A stretch of 64,000 nt of DNA from contig JACGWO010000010.1 in assembly GCA_034509735.1 (NCBI GenBank), positions 4,340,001 through 4,404,000 of the forward strand. Reading direction: 5' to 3'. How positions within the stretch are numbered: the first letter of the stretch is position 1; each line of letters opens with the position of its first letter. The notes under the pieces are model-generated. The model ran no database searches, had not been told where the DNA came from, and was given only the letters and a program-made list of their open reading frames with translations. The DNA is from Sesamum alatum. Its lineage: Eukaryota; Streptophyta; Magnoliopsida; Lamiales; Pedaliaceae. Below are positions 45,763-57,319 of this stretch, piece by piece. The position numbers were made by a program, and so were the translations under genes.

Positions 45763-47479
45763 TCAACAGAGTTTAGTGCAGAAGCAGCGGCGGCGGAAGC
45801 CATCGCAGTCCCCGCCGGAGAATCCCTCGTGCCTACAAACCATAGCGCAGTTGTGATCACGTAAACATGGGCCCTTGTATCCGTGGCTCTGCGACTTGCA
45901 AACTCTTGCTTCCACTCCTTGCATTGTCACCTCTGTATTCTCAAATAAGAAATTACAAGTTTTCATGCCATAAAACAAGCTGATATATTATAGGGTAAAT
46001 AACAGCTACATTTATTGATATTTGACGTAATTACGACAACTTTTTATTGTTTGAAAAATTACAAATATTTTCTCAAAATGAAAAGCATTTATATAGCTGT
46101 TTAAACGGTGGAGGTGGAATTACTATTACCTTTGTTGATTTTTTGTTAAAAGAATATTTGAAAATATATATATATATATAAAAATTGAAGGGGGATACAG
46201 TCATATTCGTCCATAAAATATTTTAAAAAATCCTAAAAAGTATATAAAATTGTAATTCATAACCCAAGATGGTATTTTGATCAGTTCAACATAAAACTTG
46301 GATAGAATCCTAACGGATGCTAACAAAACATGACGTTTAAACTAGGGGTACTGTTTGTAATTTTCGAAATAACAAGGAGATATATGTAATGTACCGAACA
46401 TCAAGGGAGGTGGCTGTAATTTGTCATATTTTATAAAAGTCAAATTAAGGGGAGGTTTGAGTAAATTTATAAGCTTTTTTTTTTTCTTTTTATAAGAATA
46501 TCTTATAAGATGATGTTAATCACTATAAGAAAATAGAAAATTAGCGACAAAAAAATCAAGTGACAATTTTAATATTGTCATTAATTATATATATCTAGTG
46601 ACAAGAATTTTTATTTTGTCACAATAATGAATTTTATGATTTTAATAATTACTATTATTTTGTAAAAATTATTATTAGTGATAAAAAAATGTGCACAAAG
46701 TTGTCACTAAATACAATTAGTGACTTATGTATAGTGACAACCTAGTGACAACAAATAATTGTTATCACTATATTGTATTGTCACTAAATTGTCACTATAA
46801 ATGAGTCACTAATTGTATTTAGTGACAACTTTATACACAATTTTTGTCACTAATAATTATATAGTGACAAGAAAAAAAGATATTGTCACTTAATATATGT
46901 TTTTAGTTACAACTTTAAAATTATCATTTAATATTTTGTCACTAATATCATATTTTTTTTAGTGAATTTGATGGTTTATAAGATTTTACAAAGCGTTTAA
47001 TGATTTATTGCGATGGACTTATGAAATCCAAAAATAAGATGTTAAAAGTTTAAACATTACTCTAAAGAAAGTAAAGGAATCCAAACTTATTATGTGATGT
47101 GTTGGTTACATATACTTTTTCTTTTTATAATATATCTTAAAATATAAAATATTATATATTATATAGACACAGAAACGACGTGCTACATTAACTAATATAT
47201 ATATGAAAAAACATTACATTCAATAGTGTGTACATATATATATATTGGCAGAAAAAATAATTGAAGAATCCGCAAATACAAATTATAATAATTCACATAA
47301 AATAAAATAAATATATATATATATATATATCAAGTGAAACAAATATCCGCACACGTACGATGGGACATCCTGCAGTAAAAACATCAAAAATTGAAACAAA
47401 ATTTATGAGTAGAAAAAGACTTACGAGAAAGCAGGACAATAAAAAGTAGAAAGAAGATCCGGAACGCCTTCCTCTCCAT
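45763..47479 (-). CDS. Plant defensin, copy B
   Basis: Exon 1 (47479-47425) encodes [18 protein letters not shown] and a GTAAG donor. Exon 2 (45932-45763) follows an AATACAG acceptor. The phase-1 intron is 1492 bp. The 74-residue precursor has a hydrophobic signal peptide, linker VTMQGVEA, and 47-residue mature part [14 protein letters not shown]... with the eight cysteines at spacing 10-5-3-9-6-1-3. Differences from C in the mature part include AMVCRHEGF and the gamma-core [13 protein letters not shown], the most acidic of the three. The intron holds a CACTA MITE (46521-46964) and a Helitron-like end near 47195. No defect was seen in the reading frame or splice sites. The ATG near 45978 lies in the intron and was rejected. 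Confidence 0.92.
46003..46444. mobile_element. Foldback element in defensin B intron
   Basis: GGGTAAATAACAGCTACATT on the left pairs with GAGGTGGCTGTAATTTGTC on the right. A shorter relative lies at the same place in copy C (about 53549-53890), so the insertion predates the duplication. Confidence 0.55.
46521..46964 (+). mobile_element. CACTA-type MITE, family 1
   Basis: CACTATAAGAAAATAG...TTTTTTTTAGTG with AAT duplicated (46518-46520, 46965-46967). It is close to the 5425-5854 copy over its whole length. It is absent from defensin C intron. Confidence 0.88.
47150..47196 (+). mobile_element. Helitron 3' end remnant
   Basis: AGACACAGAAACGACGTGC, then TACATTAACTAA, is a worn version of the 3' terminus seen at 6479 and 36882. 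The 5' end was not found. Confidence 0.4.
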
Positions 47480-48774
47480 ATTCAACACTGCTCTCAGAAA
47501 ACTAAGCTGTGAAAATAGCGTTCATCAGGCCTCTATAAATAAGCAAAAAATGGGGTAACAAAATAAATAAAAAACAGACAGAATTTTGCATAGGTATGTG
47601 AGAATGTCTGTGTGAGGAGAAATGATAGTTGTGATTCCATAATGATATTGTTTTTTAATTATTTGCTTTGGGTGAGTTACTGATATATTTCATTTCTTAA
47701 AATTTGTCATAATTATAAAAATTTTTCGTTGTTTAAGAAATTATGGATACTCCCTTTAATTTTAATGTCAGTCTAATAATGAGTCTTTTCGTTAATCTCC
47801 GTTGGGTTTCCATTGAATTTTTCTATTAAACTAACCAAAATGTCGTCTTGGATAATGATTTATGATTTTATATATTTTTTTAAAAGTTTAATATAATTTT
47901 ATGGAGAAATATGCTCTATATATTATTCATGTCACCACTATCACATTCTTCTACATTTTTTTAAGTATTTAAAAAACAAATTACGAAGAATAAGTAATAA
48001 TTTCCACCTTATCGTCCAAAAACTACATGATTATTTCTATTTGAAGAGAATATTTAATTTTAAACAATAAGAAAATATTCGTAGTTAGCAGTAAGTATGT
48101 ATTTTACCCTTTAATTTTCGCGTAAATTACAACAACCTTTCCTAAAGTTTGACATAATTACAAATATTTTCTTGTTGTTTGAAAAATTACAGATTCCCCC
48201 ATGATTTTGACGTTCGTCTAACAACGAGCCTATTATGTTAGGTTTTCATCCAAGTTTTGTGGTGAACTGTCTAAATACCTTTTGGATTATAAGTTATAAT
48301 TTTATATATTGTTTAAAATCTTCTAAATATTTTAATGGACTAATATTCTCTGTGAATTATTTACTTTACTCATTCTCAAATTTTTTTTATGGTTTATCAA
48401 ACGTTCTTTTTAAAAAAAAAAAATAATTCAGATAGTACTTTTCACATTTTCGTTTATGGACTTCATAGTTATTTTTCATTTAACGAGAATATTTATAATT
48501 TTTAAAAAGGTATTTATAATTATAGCAAATCTCAACAGAAATAATTGTATTTTACCCTTTAATTTTATTTTGGACAATATCTTAAGAGGGTTCACGTGGA
48601 AGAGAGATGTGTTATCCCGGCTGGAAATAGAGATAAAAATTGACTTCGGAATTAGAGAAATGGCAGCAGAAATGCTGTGTGCAGTGTGCACGGTGGCGTT
48701 GGGGTGGCTGTGGTCGGTGCTCCGGTCACGTGCATGCCTAGATACCCGTGTGTTTAACGTTGTGTTTTATTTTA
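47480..48774 (-). promoter_or_regulatory. Upstream region of defensin B
   Basis: A TATA-like TATTTATA on the coding strand lies at 47534-47541, 55 nt before the ATG. The conserved block with two G-boxes (48593-48598, 48727-48732) lies 1.1 kb away, against 0.2 kb in copy A. The intervening 47640-48585 is repeated GGGTAAATTACA/TAATTATAAATA-style foldback DNA not present in copy A. Confidence 0.5.
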
Positions 48775-49050
48775 GAGATAATTACATTTATATTCCTAAT
48801 TTATGATCTGTTTACACAAATCATCCTTGTTTTTAAAAATTATACATATACCCACTAGATGTAAAACATCATTTACCAACCCACCATTATTTTTTTTTAA
48901 AATTACAATTACACCCCTCAAAATATCAACATTATTACACAAACTACTCCTATTTTTTTACTATCAAAGGTGGTTTTATAATTATACAAAAGGTAGGGAT
49001 AGTTTGTGTAAATAAACTACAGGTCAGAGGGTGTAAATGTAATTATCCCT
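48775..49050. mobile_element. TIR MITE with 8-bp duplication
   Basis: GAGATAATTACATTTATA on the left pairs with GTAAATGTAATTATCCCT on the right. TTATTTTA is duplicated (48767-48774, 49051-49058). It belongs to the same family as 52300-52580. An 8-bp duplication suggests hAT. Confidence 0.85.
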
Positions 49051-49074
49051 TTATTTTATATATTTTATTTTTTG

Positions 49075-49273
49075 GAATAATTACACTTAGACCCACTCTG
49101 GAATTGAAAGTTTATGTAATTTTTTGTAAACGTCAACATTTTTCGGTTAAATTCCTAACAGAAAGGGGGACAGGCGTAAATAGTGAATTTTCAGAAGGGG
49201 TGTAAGTATAATTTTAAAACATCTTTAGGAAAAGTGTAATTTCGCATTTTCAGATGGGGTCTAAGTGTAATTA
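49075..49273. mobile_element. Small foldback MITE
   Basis: GGAATAATTACACTTAGACC and GGGGTCTAAGTGTAATTAAT are inverted ends. The middle pairs weakly. No certain target duplication. Confidence 0.6.
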
Positions 49274-49650
49274 ATCCTTTATTTATTTTAGAGTAAATTA
49301 CAACTACTTGTACTGTAATTTGCCTATCTACAAATATCATCTTATTGTTTGAAAAATTATAAATATTTCTATGATTTTACAATTCGTCTAACAATAAGTC
49401 CCCTCCGTTGACCTCCATTAGGTTGTAATCTAATTTCTGTGACGAACCGGCAAAAATGCCATTTTGGATTAATTATGATTTATAATTTTATATATTTTTA
49501 ACATTTTTTTAAAATAATTTTAAAAATTAATATGCTTTATGAATTATTTATTTTATCCATTTTTTTCTATATATATATATATTTTTTTAATAAAAGGTAG
49601 CGTTCCTTAATAGTAAAAGAATTATACACCAGAATTCCTCCAACTCCACG

Positions 49651-49958
49651 CACTAGAAAAAATTACTATTGACTACATTTTTAATGACTATATATAGCTA
49701 AAAACCGTAGTGGATAACTACGGTTAAATAAAAACCGATGCAAAAACTAGCTTTTTTCACCATGAAAAACTTATTTCTACGGTTAGAAGCCGTGGTAAAA
49801 CATTCGCTATGGCTTTTAGCCATAGCAAATATTTTAGCCACCATCGCAAAAACCACGATCGACAACCGTTGTGAGGCCCTGGTCAATGACTATTTGCTAC
49901 ACTATTCAATATTAACCATGGCAATTAATCATGATAAAAGGTTATATTTCTTGTAGTG
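49651..49958. mobile_element. CACTA-type MITE, family 2
   Basis: CACTAGAAAAAATTACTATT...ATATTTCTTGTAGTG. The flanks ACG and ATG are a mutated 3-bp duplication. The paralogous site in unit C (near 57736) lacks it (CTCCAACTCCATG-TAAAATTTACAAC). Confidence 0.85.
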
Positions 49959-50083
49959 ATGTACAATTTACAACCTACACTTGGACTACAAATATAAGTT
50001 CTTATATATTTTTAGATGTTTTTTTAAATAAAAAAAATATAGGCAAGAGTAAATAGTAATTTCCACCTCGGTGTCTAGGGGCT

Positions 50084-50690
50084 AGGTGGCAACCAACTCG
50101 GATCGGTCAAAACTCGCTCCGGACCCGCATTAGGGGCGGGTCCGGGTCCAAAAAATTGTAGACGGACGGATAGCGGGTCCTAAGAATTAGGACCCTGCCG
50201 GGTTCGGGCGGGTCCGGGTCCGTAATGATATATATTTCTCTTTTATTTGTTATGATAGAATAAACGCTAACAAAATATTGTATCATTTAATTTATTTACT
50301 GTTAGGTACATGTTCAATAGTTGATGAATTTTGAAAAATTGTCCCACAATACTTAACAATTTGAAAGACGAAGAAGTTGTTACTAATGTATAATCAATAA
50401 TTTAATATGAATTGTTTGAGTTGTTCTATTATGAACAAGTTTATTTGTGTTTGAAATTCTTTTTCAACTTGAGTTTGAGTTAGATAATGAATAATTAATT
50501 TTATTTGTAATTGATATATTAAATTTTATTTTTTTTAATTTATAGAACAAATAAAAAAAATAAAAATAAAAAAATGGGTCTACCGAGTTAGACCCGCCCC
50601 AGCAGGTTTGTACCGGGGCTGGTCCGGTCCTTCCCGGAGTTGGCGGGGCGGATCTCGGGTCCACCATACCTGCCCCGTTGCTACCCGTAC
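50084..50690. mobile_element. hAT-like element rich in GGGTCCGG words
   Basis: TAGGGGCT is duplicated on both sides (50076-50083, 50691-50698) and the unit C paralogue has no insertion. Near-terminal inverted words are GGTGGCAAC and GTTGCTACC. GCGGGTCCGGGTCC runs lie at both ends with an AT-rich centre. A relative lies at about 15805-16400. Confidence 0.78.
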
Positions 50691-50964
50691 TAGGGGCTAC
50701 ATAATTATTTTCCTATTTGATGAGAGTATTTGTCATTTTCAAAATAATAAAGGGGTATTCATAATTATGTCAAATTTTAAAAAAATTACTTAGCTGTAAT
50801 TTATCCAATATGTTAATTACTAACAACTGAATGTATGGAAAAAAATGTTGTACACTTAGCATATGTATGGTGTACGTTTGTTGTATGTGAATAAAACAGA
50901 ATATAAGAAACAGATACAAAATTATGGTAATAATTAAAAAATTGAAATACGTATCAACCACTAG

Positions 50965-51270
50965 ATTGAGATATGATTTTTTACTATGATCAGTTATTAT
51001 GGTTAAAAATTAAAAAAAATTGTAGTAAATATTAATTAATCACGACTGTGCAACGGCTATTAGCGGTTGTTTCTGCAAACGAGGCCAAACCATTTGCTAC
51101 AACTAAAAAATATGGCAAATATTTTGATCATAAAAAAAATCATAACGAATATTGATTAATCGTGATCAAAACTTAAGCTTTCATATCGATTTTTTCTGCC
51201 CGTGATAAGTAATATTAATTTGTTACAATTTTATAGTCGTAGTAAATTATATAGCACAAGAAATAATCAT
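50965..51270. mobile_element. Old family-2 CACTA relative shared by units B and C
   Basis: Words such as GCAACGGCTATTAGCGGTTG and AAATATTTTGATCATAAA are also found in unit C at 58086-58655, where a younger MITE splits the copy. It predates the duplication. Confidence 0.55.
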
Positions 51271-51526
51271 TTTTGTAAGTGTTACATGTTAAATCTTCTC
51301 ATGACGATAACAATGTCGGGTAGATCATCTTTATTATATATGGATTCGTGTAAAATATATAAATAATTCTTTATAAACTTACAAGTATACCCTTTAAGCG
51401 AAATTATACTAACACCTCTTCAAGAAATGTCCTGCAATTTCATAAAGAATAAAAAATATTTGTATAATTAGATCAAACTTCAAGACAAGATTGATTATTC
51501 TTTAATAAACTATATACATTTTAATT

Positions 51527-51590
51527 TGGAGGGGTTGAGAGGCAAGAGGAAGACTATTCGTGCAGTCTGGTATCTTGAAAGTTTTTTAAG
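51527..51590. other. Junction between segmental units B and C
   Basis: Unit B homology to unit C ends after TTTTAATTTGGAG (51526; compare 60245), and unit C begins at ATAGTGCTTTGGGTG (51591; compare 43081). The intervening 64 bp are unique in the window. Confidence 0.6.
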
Positions 51591-52299
51591 ATAGTGCTTT
51601 GGGTGTATGTAGGTGCAAAAATGTGTTGCCCTCTAACAAGGGAGAGACATGCTCTTATAGTCGTAGTCCCCCACCAGGTGAGAAAGTGTGACCCCTTGGG
51701 GCTCGGGTCAGTGATTGCTGCAGATAGGGCCCCAGCAAATCCGGAGGCAGTTGATGAAGATTTTCGAAAGCTCATGCCTGTTGAGGAGTGTTGGTGCTCG
51801 GATAAGGTTCTTAGTGGGATATCTCGAATTCCTAAGGGTGGTTTGGAACATGCCCTTGATTTGTGATCCTTGTCACCTACCGTGTGGATAATCCGTTTTC
51901 TTGAGGCGAATGACCATTTCCCACTTGTGCTCATGGAGACCCTGGCAGCCACGTGGGTGGAGGGGTCATTTCTCCTGATTGGCTGGCGGACTTTTGATAC
52001 AACCTATCTCCCTCAAGGGCGTCTGTTTAGTATCTGGACAGCTAATCCTTCCCCCTTGGGCATCATGTATTCATGGTCTTCTTAGTGGGTTATTCTGAAT
52101 GGACTTCTTCTTGGATAGAGTGCAATTTTGTTATTTAAGTGTCCTCCATAGTTTTTATTTTTTATCAAGTTAAGTTTTAATTAATTTTATCATAAAATTA
52201 ATTTTGAGTTTTAATTATTACGAAACCACAGATGAAATTAAAACTCTGAAAAATTTTGATAAAATATCAATACGAATATATTTAAATGATTATATACTA

Positions 52300-52580
52300 G
52301 GAATAATTATATTTATACCTCATAACCTATGGTCTGTTTACACAAATCACCATTATCTTTTGAATAATTACATATACACTCACTAGAAATATAACCATCA
52401 TTTATACAAATCACCCCTATTTTTTAGAAAATTACACTTACACCCCTCAAAAGTATCGACATTTTTTACACAACTACCATTATTTTTTTATTATCAAGGG
52501 TGGTTTCTATAATTATGTCAAGACAGGGATGATTTGTGTAATAGACTATAAGTTCAAGGGTTCCAAATGTAATTATCCCT
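52300..52580. mobile_element. TIR MITE with 8-bp duplication
   Basis: The ends GGAATAATTATATTTATA and CAAATGTAATTATCCCT are inverted. ATATACTA is duplicated (52292-52299, 52581-52588). Unit B shows the empty site near 43825. It is a sister of 48775-49050. Confidence 0.88.
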
Positions 52581-53127
52581 ATATACTATTCAAGAAAAAA
52601 TAAATGTTAAGTAAAATTAATTGATTGATTTGCTCAAAGTATACACGTTCACTAACTAACGGATAAATGAACATTTTGCGGTAATAGACTTTTAGTATTT
52701 TAGTGTATTAAACTTTTACTCATACTTATGGGTATTAGACCCGATCTATATCCACTTATTTAATTTTTTGGGTCTAGGGTAGGATAAGAGCCTACCTATT
52801 GGCAATGTGATTAAGTATTGGTCCCTACTTCACTGTTGTGAGTGAATGGGTATTCTCCTAGCTAGAGTCATAGTTAATTAAATTGTTAATACTTTTATGT
52901 AAGGAGGTAATCATGGATTTAGGATAGTTCGTAACACCGGTGCAACTTTCTAAATTGTGAAGTTTTATAAGAAAATAACCATATGACGACTGAAATGCAA
53001 ACAAATTTCAACAATGACTAATAAAAGCGTTCTGATGAATACGGAAATTCAACAACAAACAAAGCACAAAAACCAAGCAAAACTCTCTCTTCCACTCACA
53101 AACCCTAGCAGAAACACTAAAAACCCA

Positions 53128-53324
53128 ATGATCAATGGAGAATTCTTATCCAGCTCAGGTTTGGCCGAATCAAGCCAATCATAGATCAAGTGTGGTACAC
53201 TTGCTACGTGATTTGTCACTTTCCTTGAACTGTACACCAGTCACACGACAAGTGTATTGCACTTGCTATATGATTGGTTCAGATTTGATCAAACCAGGTC
53301 TGAGTTTGAATTTCTTATGATCAA
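53128..53324. mobile_element. MITE at the stop codon of defensin C
   Basis: ATGATCAA is duplicated at 53128-53135 and 53317-53324, with 181 bp between. Inside, CAGCTCAGGTTTGGCC and CAAACCAGGTCTGAG are roughly inverted. Copies A and B read through without it. The right duplication contains the TGA stop (complement 53321-53323) of defensin C, so the insertion left the coding sequence intact but replaced its 3' untranslated region. Eight-bp duplication suggests hAT. Confidence 0.85.
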
Positions 53325-54249
53325 CAACGTTTAGTGCAGAAGCAGCGGCGGCGGAAGCCAACGCAGTCCCCGCCGGAGAATCCCTCGTTCCTACAAACCA
53401 AAGCGCAGTTGTGATCACGTAAACATGGGCCCTTGTATCCGTGGCTCTGCGACTTGCAAACTCTTGCTTCCACTCCTTGCATTGTCACCTCTGTATTTTC
53501 ACATAAGAATTACGAGTTTTCATGCCATAAAACAAGCTCATCTGTTATAGGGTAAATAACAGCTACATTTCTTCATATTTAACATAATTATGATATCTTT
53601 TTATTGTTTAAAAAATTATAATCATTTCTTCAAAATGGAAAGTATTTATATAGCCCTTTAAACTGTGGAGATGAAATTTACTATTTTAGCTTTGCTGATT
53701 TTTTGTTAAAAAAATATTTGAAAAATGTATGGAAAAAATTGAAGGTGGATAAAGTAAATAATTCGTCCCTATAAAATTGTAATTCATAATCCGAGATAAC
53801 ATTTTGTTAGTTCAATACAAAATTTGGAATGAAACCATTATATGCTAATGAAATTGGACGTTTAAATCAGAAGTATTTGTAATTTTTAAACAATTATTAT
53901 TTAACGGAAACAAATGGGCCATATATATACCATCTTTGACGAAAAAAATGACTGAACAATCGGCGGATTATGACTATGGAGCAATCTGTTATTAAAAATC
54001 TAAATACACATAGCCTATTTCTCGGAGTTCAAATGTTGTTTTAATCTAGATATTATTAAAATAAAATTTAATGATGCTACAAGCGTTTAAATTTGAATTT
54101 CGATAAAACTAACTTAGAAGTATCATTCATTTTCGATGCTACAATACAAATACAAAAAAAGTGAAACAAAATTTATGCGTAGAAAAAGACTTACGAGAAA
54201 GTAGGACAATAAAAAGTAGAAAGAAGATTCGGAACGCCTTCCTCTCCAT
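53321..54249 (-). CDS. Plant defensin, copy C
   Basis: Exon 1 (54249-54195) encodes [18 protein letters not shown] with a GTAAGT donor. Exon 2 (53490-53321) follows an AATACAG acceptor. The phase-1 intron of 704 bp is the shortest of the three. The 74-residue precursor has a signal peptide, linker VTMQGVEA and a mature peptide starting [14 protein letters not shown], eight cysteines at spacing 10-5-3-9-6-1-3, gamma-core [13 protein letters not shown] and ending CTKRC where A and B end CTKLC. The family is secreted and antifungal. A MITE abuts the stop codon, so the transcript must use a new poly(A) site. Frame and splice sites look intact. Confidence 0.92.
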
Positions 54250-55160
54250 ATTCAATTGATCGATATTAATTAGTCACGACTGCTTTTAGAAAACTAAGTT
54301 GTGGAAGGGAGTTCATTAGGGCTCTATAAATAAGCCAAAAATGGTAAAAACCGACAAAATTTTGCATAGGTATGTGAGAATGTCTGAATGAGGAGAAATG
54401 GTAGTTGAGATTCCACAGTAATTGTGTGTGGTTTTTTAATTTTGGGTAAATTATAACCAGGTTCTTGAAATTTAGCATAATTATAACGATTTCATCATTG
54501 TTTAAGAAATTATAATTTACTCTTCTAATTTTAACGTATGCCTAATAATTAATTTATTTTATTAGACCCCGTTAGATTTTTATTCAATTTCTGTGATGAA
54601 TTGATCAAAATGCCTTCTTGAATTAAAATTTTAGGGACGAATATGCTCTGTGGAGTATTTACGTTACATACCCTCAGATTTTTTTATGTTTTTTTCAAAT
54701 ATTTCGAAAAGAAACAGCTAGCGTAAAATAATAATTTCCACCTCCCCATCTAAAAATAATTATTTTTCATTTAAAGTAATATTTTATAATTTTTTAAATA
54801 ACAATGAAATATTCATAATTATACCAGAAAATTAAATATAATTTACCTTTAGTTTATTTATCTTATGTTTTTTGGGACAATACTGAAGAGGGTTCACGTG
54901 GAAGAGAGATGTGATGGAAATTTCAAATTGAAGAGAGAAAGATTTAAGAATGGACGCTGTGTGCAGTGTGCATGGTGGCGTGGGGTGGCTGTGGTCGGTG
55001 CTCTTAGAATCCTGTCACGTGAGTGCTCAGATACCTGTGTTAAACGTTTGTGTCTTGATTTATACAATTTTTCTTTTTTCTGGATAAATTGCACGTGCTC
55101 AGATACCTGTGTTAAACGTTGTGTCTTGATTTATACAATTTTTCTTTTTTCTAGAAAAAT
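54250..55160 (-). promoter_or_regulatory. Upstream region of defensin C
   Basis: TATTTATA on the coding strand lies at 54325-54332. The conserved block has G-boxes at 54895-54900 and 55016-55021, about 0.65 kb from the ATG. A segment of about 73 bp is tandemly duplicated at about 55016-55160 (CTCAGATACCTGTGTTAAAC and CTTGATTTATACAATTTTTC in each), adding a third CACGTG at 55092-55097. Foldback-type DNA at about 54440-54850 separates core promoter and block. Confidence 0.55.
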
Positions 55161-55310
55161 ACAATTTATCCAATGTAAAAAAATAAAACAGCAATTCACT
55201 CCGATATGTTTTTAGAAATAGATCAAAATACTCTGCTCGTCCAGCGGTGCACTACACACGCCCCTCCTTCATCTGGGTATATTTTATAGTAAAAAATAGT
55301 ATTTCATATA

Positions 55311-55474
55311 GGGTAAATTACATTTATCTTCCTTGAGATTTGGTATAATTATAAATACTCCCTCGTTGTTTGGAAAATTACAAACCTCAGGGGGGTATTT
55401 GTAATTTTTCAAACAAAGACGGGGTATTTGTAATTATGTCAAATCTCAGGGAAGGTAGATATAATTTACCCTTT
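55311..55474. mobile_element. Small foldback MITE (GGGTAAATTACA family)
   Basis: GGGTAAATTACATTTATCTT pairs with AGGTAGATATAATTTACCC, and GAGATTTGGTATAATTATAA pairs with TAATTATGTCAAATCTC. Almost the whole element is stem. The fuller copy at 60467-60882 suggests TA target duplication, hence Tc1/mariner-like. Confidence 0.75.
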
Positions 55475-55844
55475 TATATATTTATATATAGACCAATTAT
55501 TCTATTTAGATAAGATTTACATCGTTGATTTGTTAGTTAAATTTGAACCTTAAATTGAAATCAAGATCCAACGGTTTTTAAATAAGGACATAAATACCAT
55601 TTTAAATTTTAAATAAAAAAATGGCGCGGGTCATACACGAAATGTGTCAGGGGTTTTTTGGTCTATTTCTAAAAATACAGAAAGGTATATTGTTGTTTTA
55701 TTTTTCACAGGGGGATAAATTGCTCATTTTCTTAACGCAGTGGGTAAACTGCATTTAACCCTTTTTATCTTAGGGAAAATAACAACCACCCATCGTGTAG
55801 TTTGCATGTTCACGAATATCTTCTTACTTTTTGAAAAATTATAA

Positions 55845-57042
55845 GGCTTAATTGCATAAAAAACCCCTGTATTTTAAAAACTCGACTAAAAAACCTCTTG
55901 TATTTTAAAATTAGGCGAAAAATCCCCTTATATTTTATTAAATACAACTCAATCGCCCCTTTCCGTTAAATTAACTGAACGGCGTCAACTTTTTTCCCGT
56001 TTGACCGTTATGCCCTTTTTATTATTTATTATTTTTTTTATTTATGACCATTAGATCTCATTTGATTATATAGTAACCGTCAAATCTAAGTAATTAATCT
56101 CAACTGTTAGATCATAGAGAAATGAAGGGTCTGGATTCAGCAAATTTTAATTTATCTTATATATAAATAATTAGAATTTATAAACAACAAAATTATTATT
56201 TATATACAAAATATAAAAAAAAGGAAAAAAGAAAACCCTACCCCCCCCCACCCGCGCCACCCCCACCCCTCCTCATCCCCACCCCGTCGTCCCCCGCATG
56301 CCCTAGTCTAGCGACGGCGACATCGCCTAGTCAAGCTGGTATGGGCGACGGCGATGATTGTCGTCGCCCGAACTAGTTATGGGTCACAGTGTTGCTATCA
56401 CCCATTCTGTGTGGGGGCGACAGCGTCTCCGTCGCCCCTCGGTGCGGGCGCCGCCGCCCCCATTTTTTTAAATTCTTTTTAATTAATTTAATTATATTCA
56501 TTAAATATATATTTTAATTAATTAAGAGTAATTTCAAATAATTATAATAATTATTAGATATTTAATTAATTATTTTGTATATTTTCAATATAAATTTAAA
56601 AATATTTAAATTAATTTATAAATTTAACATTTATATTTATATAAATATCTCAATTTAAAAATAATATTTAGTATAATTTTTCTATTTTTTTGTTATTTCG
56701 ATACTAATATAAATTTATTTAAGAAAAAAAATTATTTATAATTTTTGGGAGATAGAAAACAAAAAGAAATGCTTAAAAAAATGAATTTGGATCATGGTAA
56801 TTTTAGATACAATATAGGGGCATTTTAGTCAATTAAGGATAAAAAAAAGGTCAAAACGCGCAAAAAATCAAGCCTAATCGCACTTCAGACGCGTGTACCC
56901 CCACCTTCCGTTAATTTCTAATGGAAGGGGGGTTTTGTGCTGTATTTATTAAGACACAGGGGGGCTTTTTGCCTATTTACAAATTACAAAGTGATTTTTA
57001 GCTATTTCGCGAAAACACAAGGGGGTAAATTAGAATTTAGCC
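55845..57042. mobile_element. MULE-like element with GC-rich core
   Basis: GGCTTAATTGCATAAAAAAC on the left and TAAATTAGAATTTAGCC on the right are inverted. AAATTATAA is duplicated (55836-55844, 57043-57051), and unit B has the empty site near 49365. The core 56240-56460 is very GC-rich (GGCGACGGCGAT, CGCCGCCGCCCCC), and its frames show no known domain. Nine-bp duplication fits MULE. Confidence 0.88.
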
Positions 57043-57319
57043 AAATTATAAATATCTCTGTGATTTTATGATATGTTTAACAACAAACTCATTCTGTTGA
57101 CTTTCATTAGGTTATTAGCTAATTTTTATTGCGAATTGGCTAAAATGATCTTTTTTAAATAATTATAAAATACAATTTTATATATTTTAAAAAAAAACAA
57201 AATATTTTTATAAACTAATATGCTCTATGGAGTATTTACTTTACTCATCCTTAAAACTTTTTTTACATATTTCTTTTAGGTAAAAGGTAATGTGCCTTAA
57301 TAGTAAAAGAATGATACAA

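Larger units (their letters stand above)
43081..51526. repeat. Segmental duplication unit B (contains defensin B)
   Basis: It aligns in order with 51591-60245 over most of its length. Shared landmarks include GTGTATGTAGGTG near the start, TTATGGGTATTA-GACCC, the defensin gene, GGTTCACGTGGAAGAGAGATG, TTGTATGTGAATAAAA and GATAACAATGTCGGGTAGAT near the end. Differences are single-copy transposon insertions in one unit or the other plus base changes. Confidence 0.85.

Noticed and set aside
45933..45978. Start codon near 45978 giving a 71-residue defensin reading frame
   Set aside because: Same reason as in copy A: it is upstream of the AATACAG acceptor and has no secretion signal.
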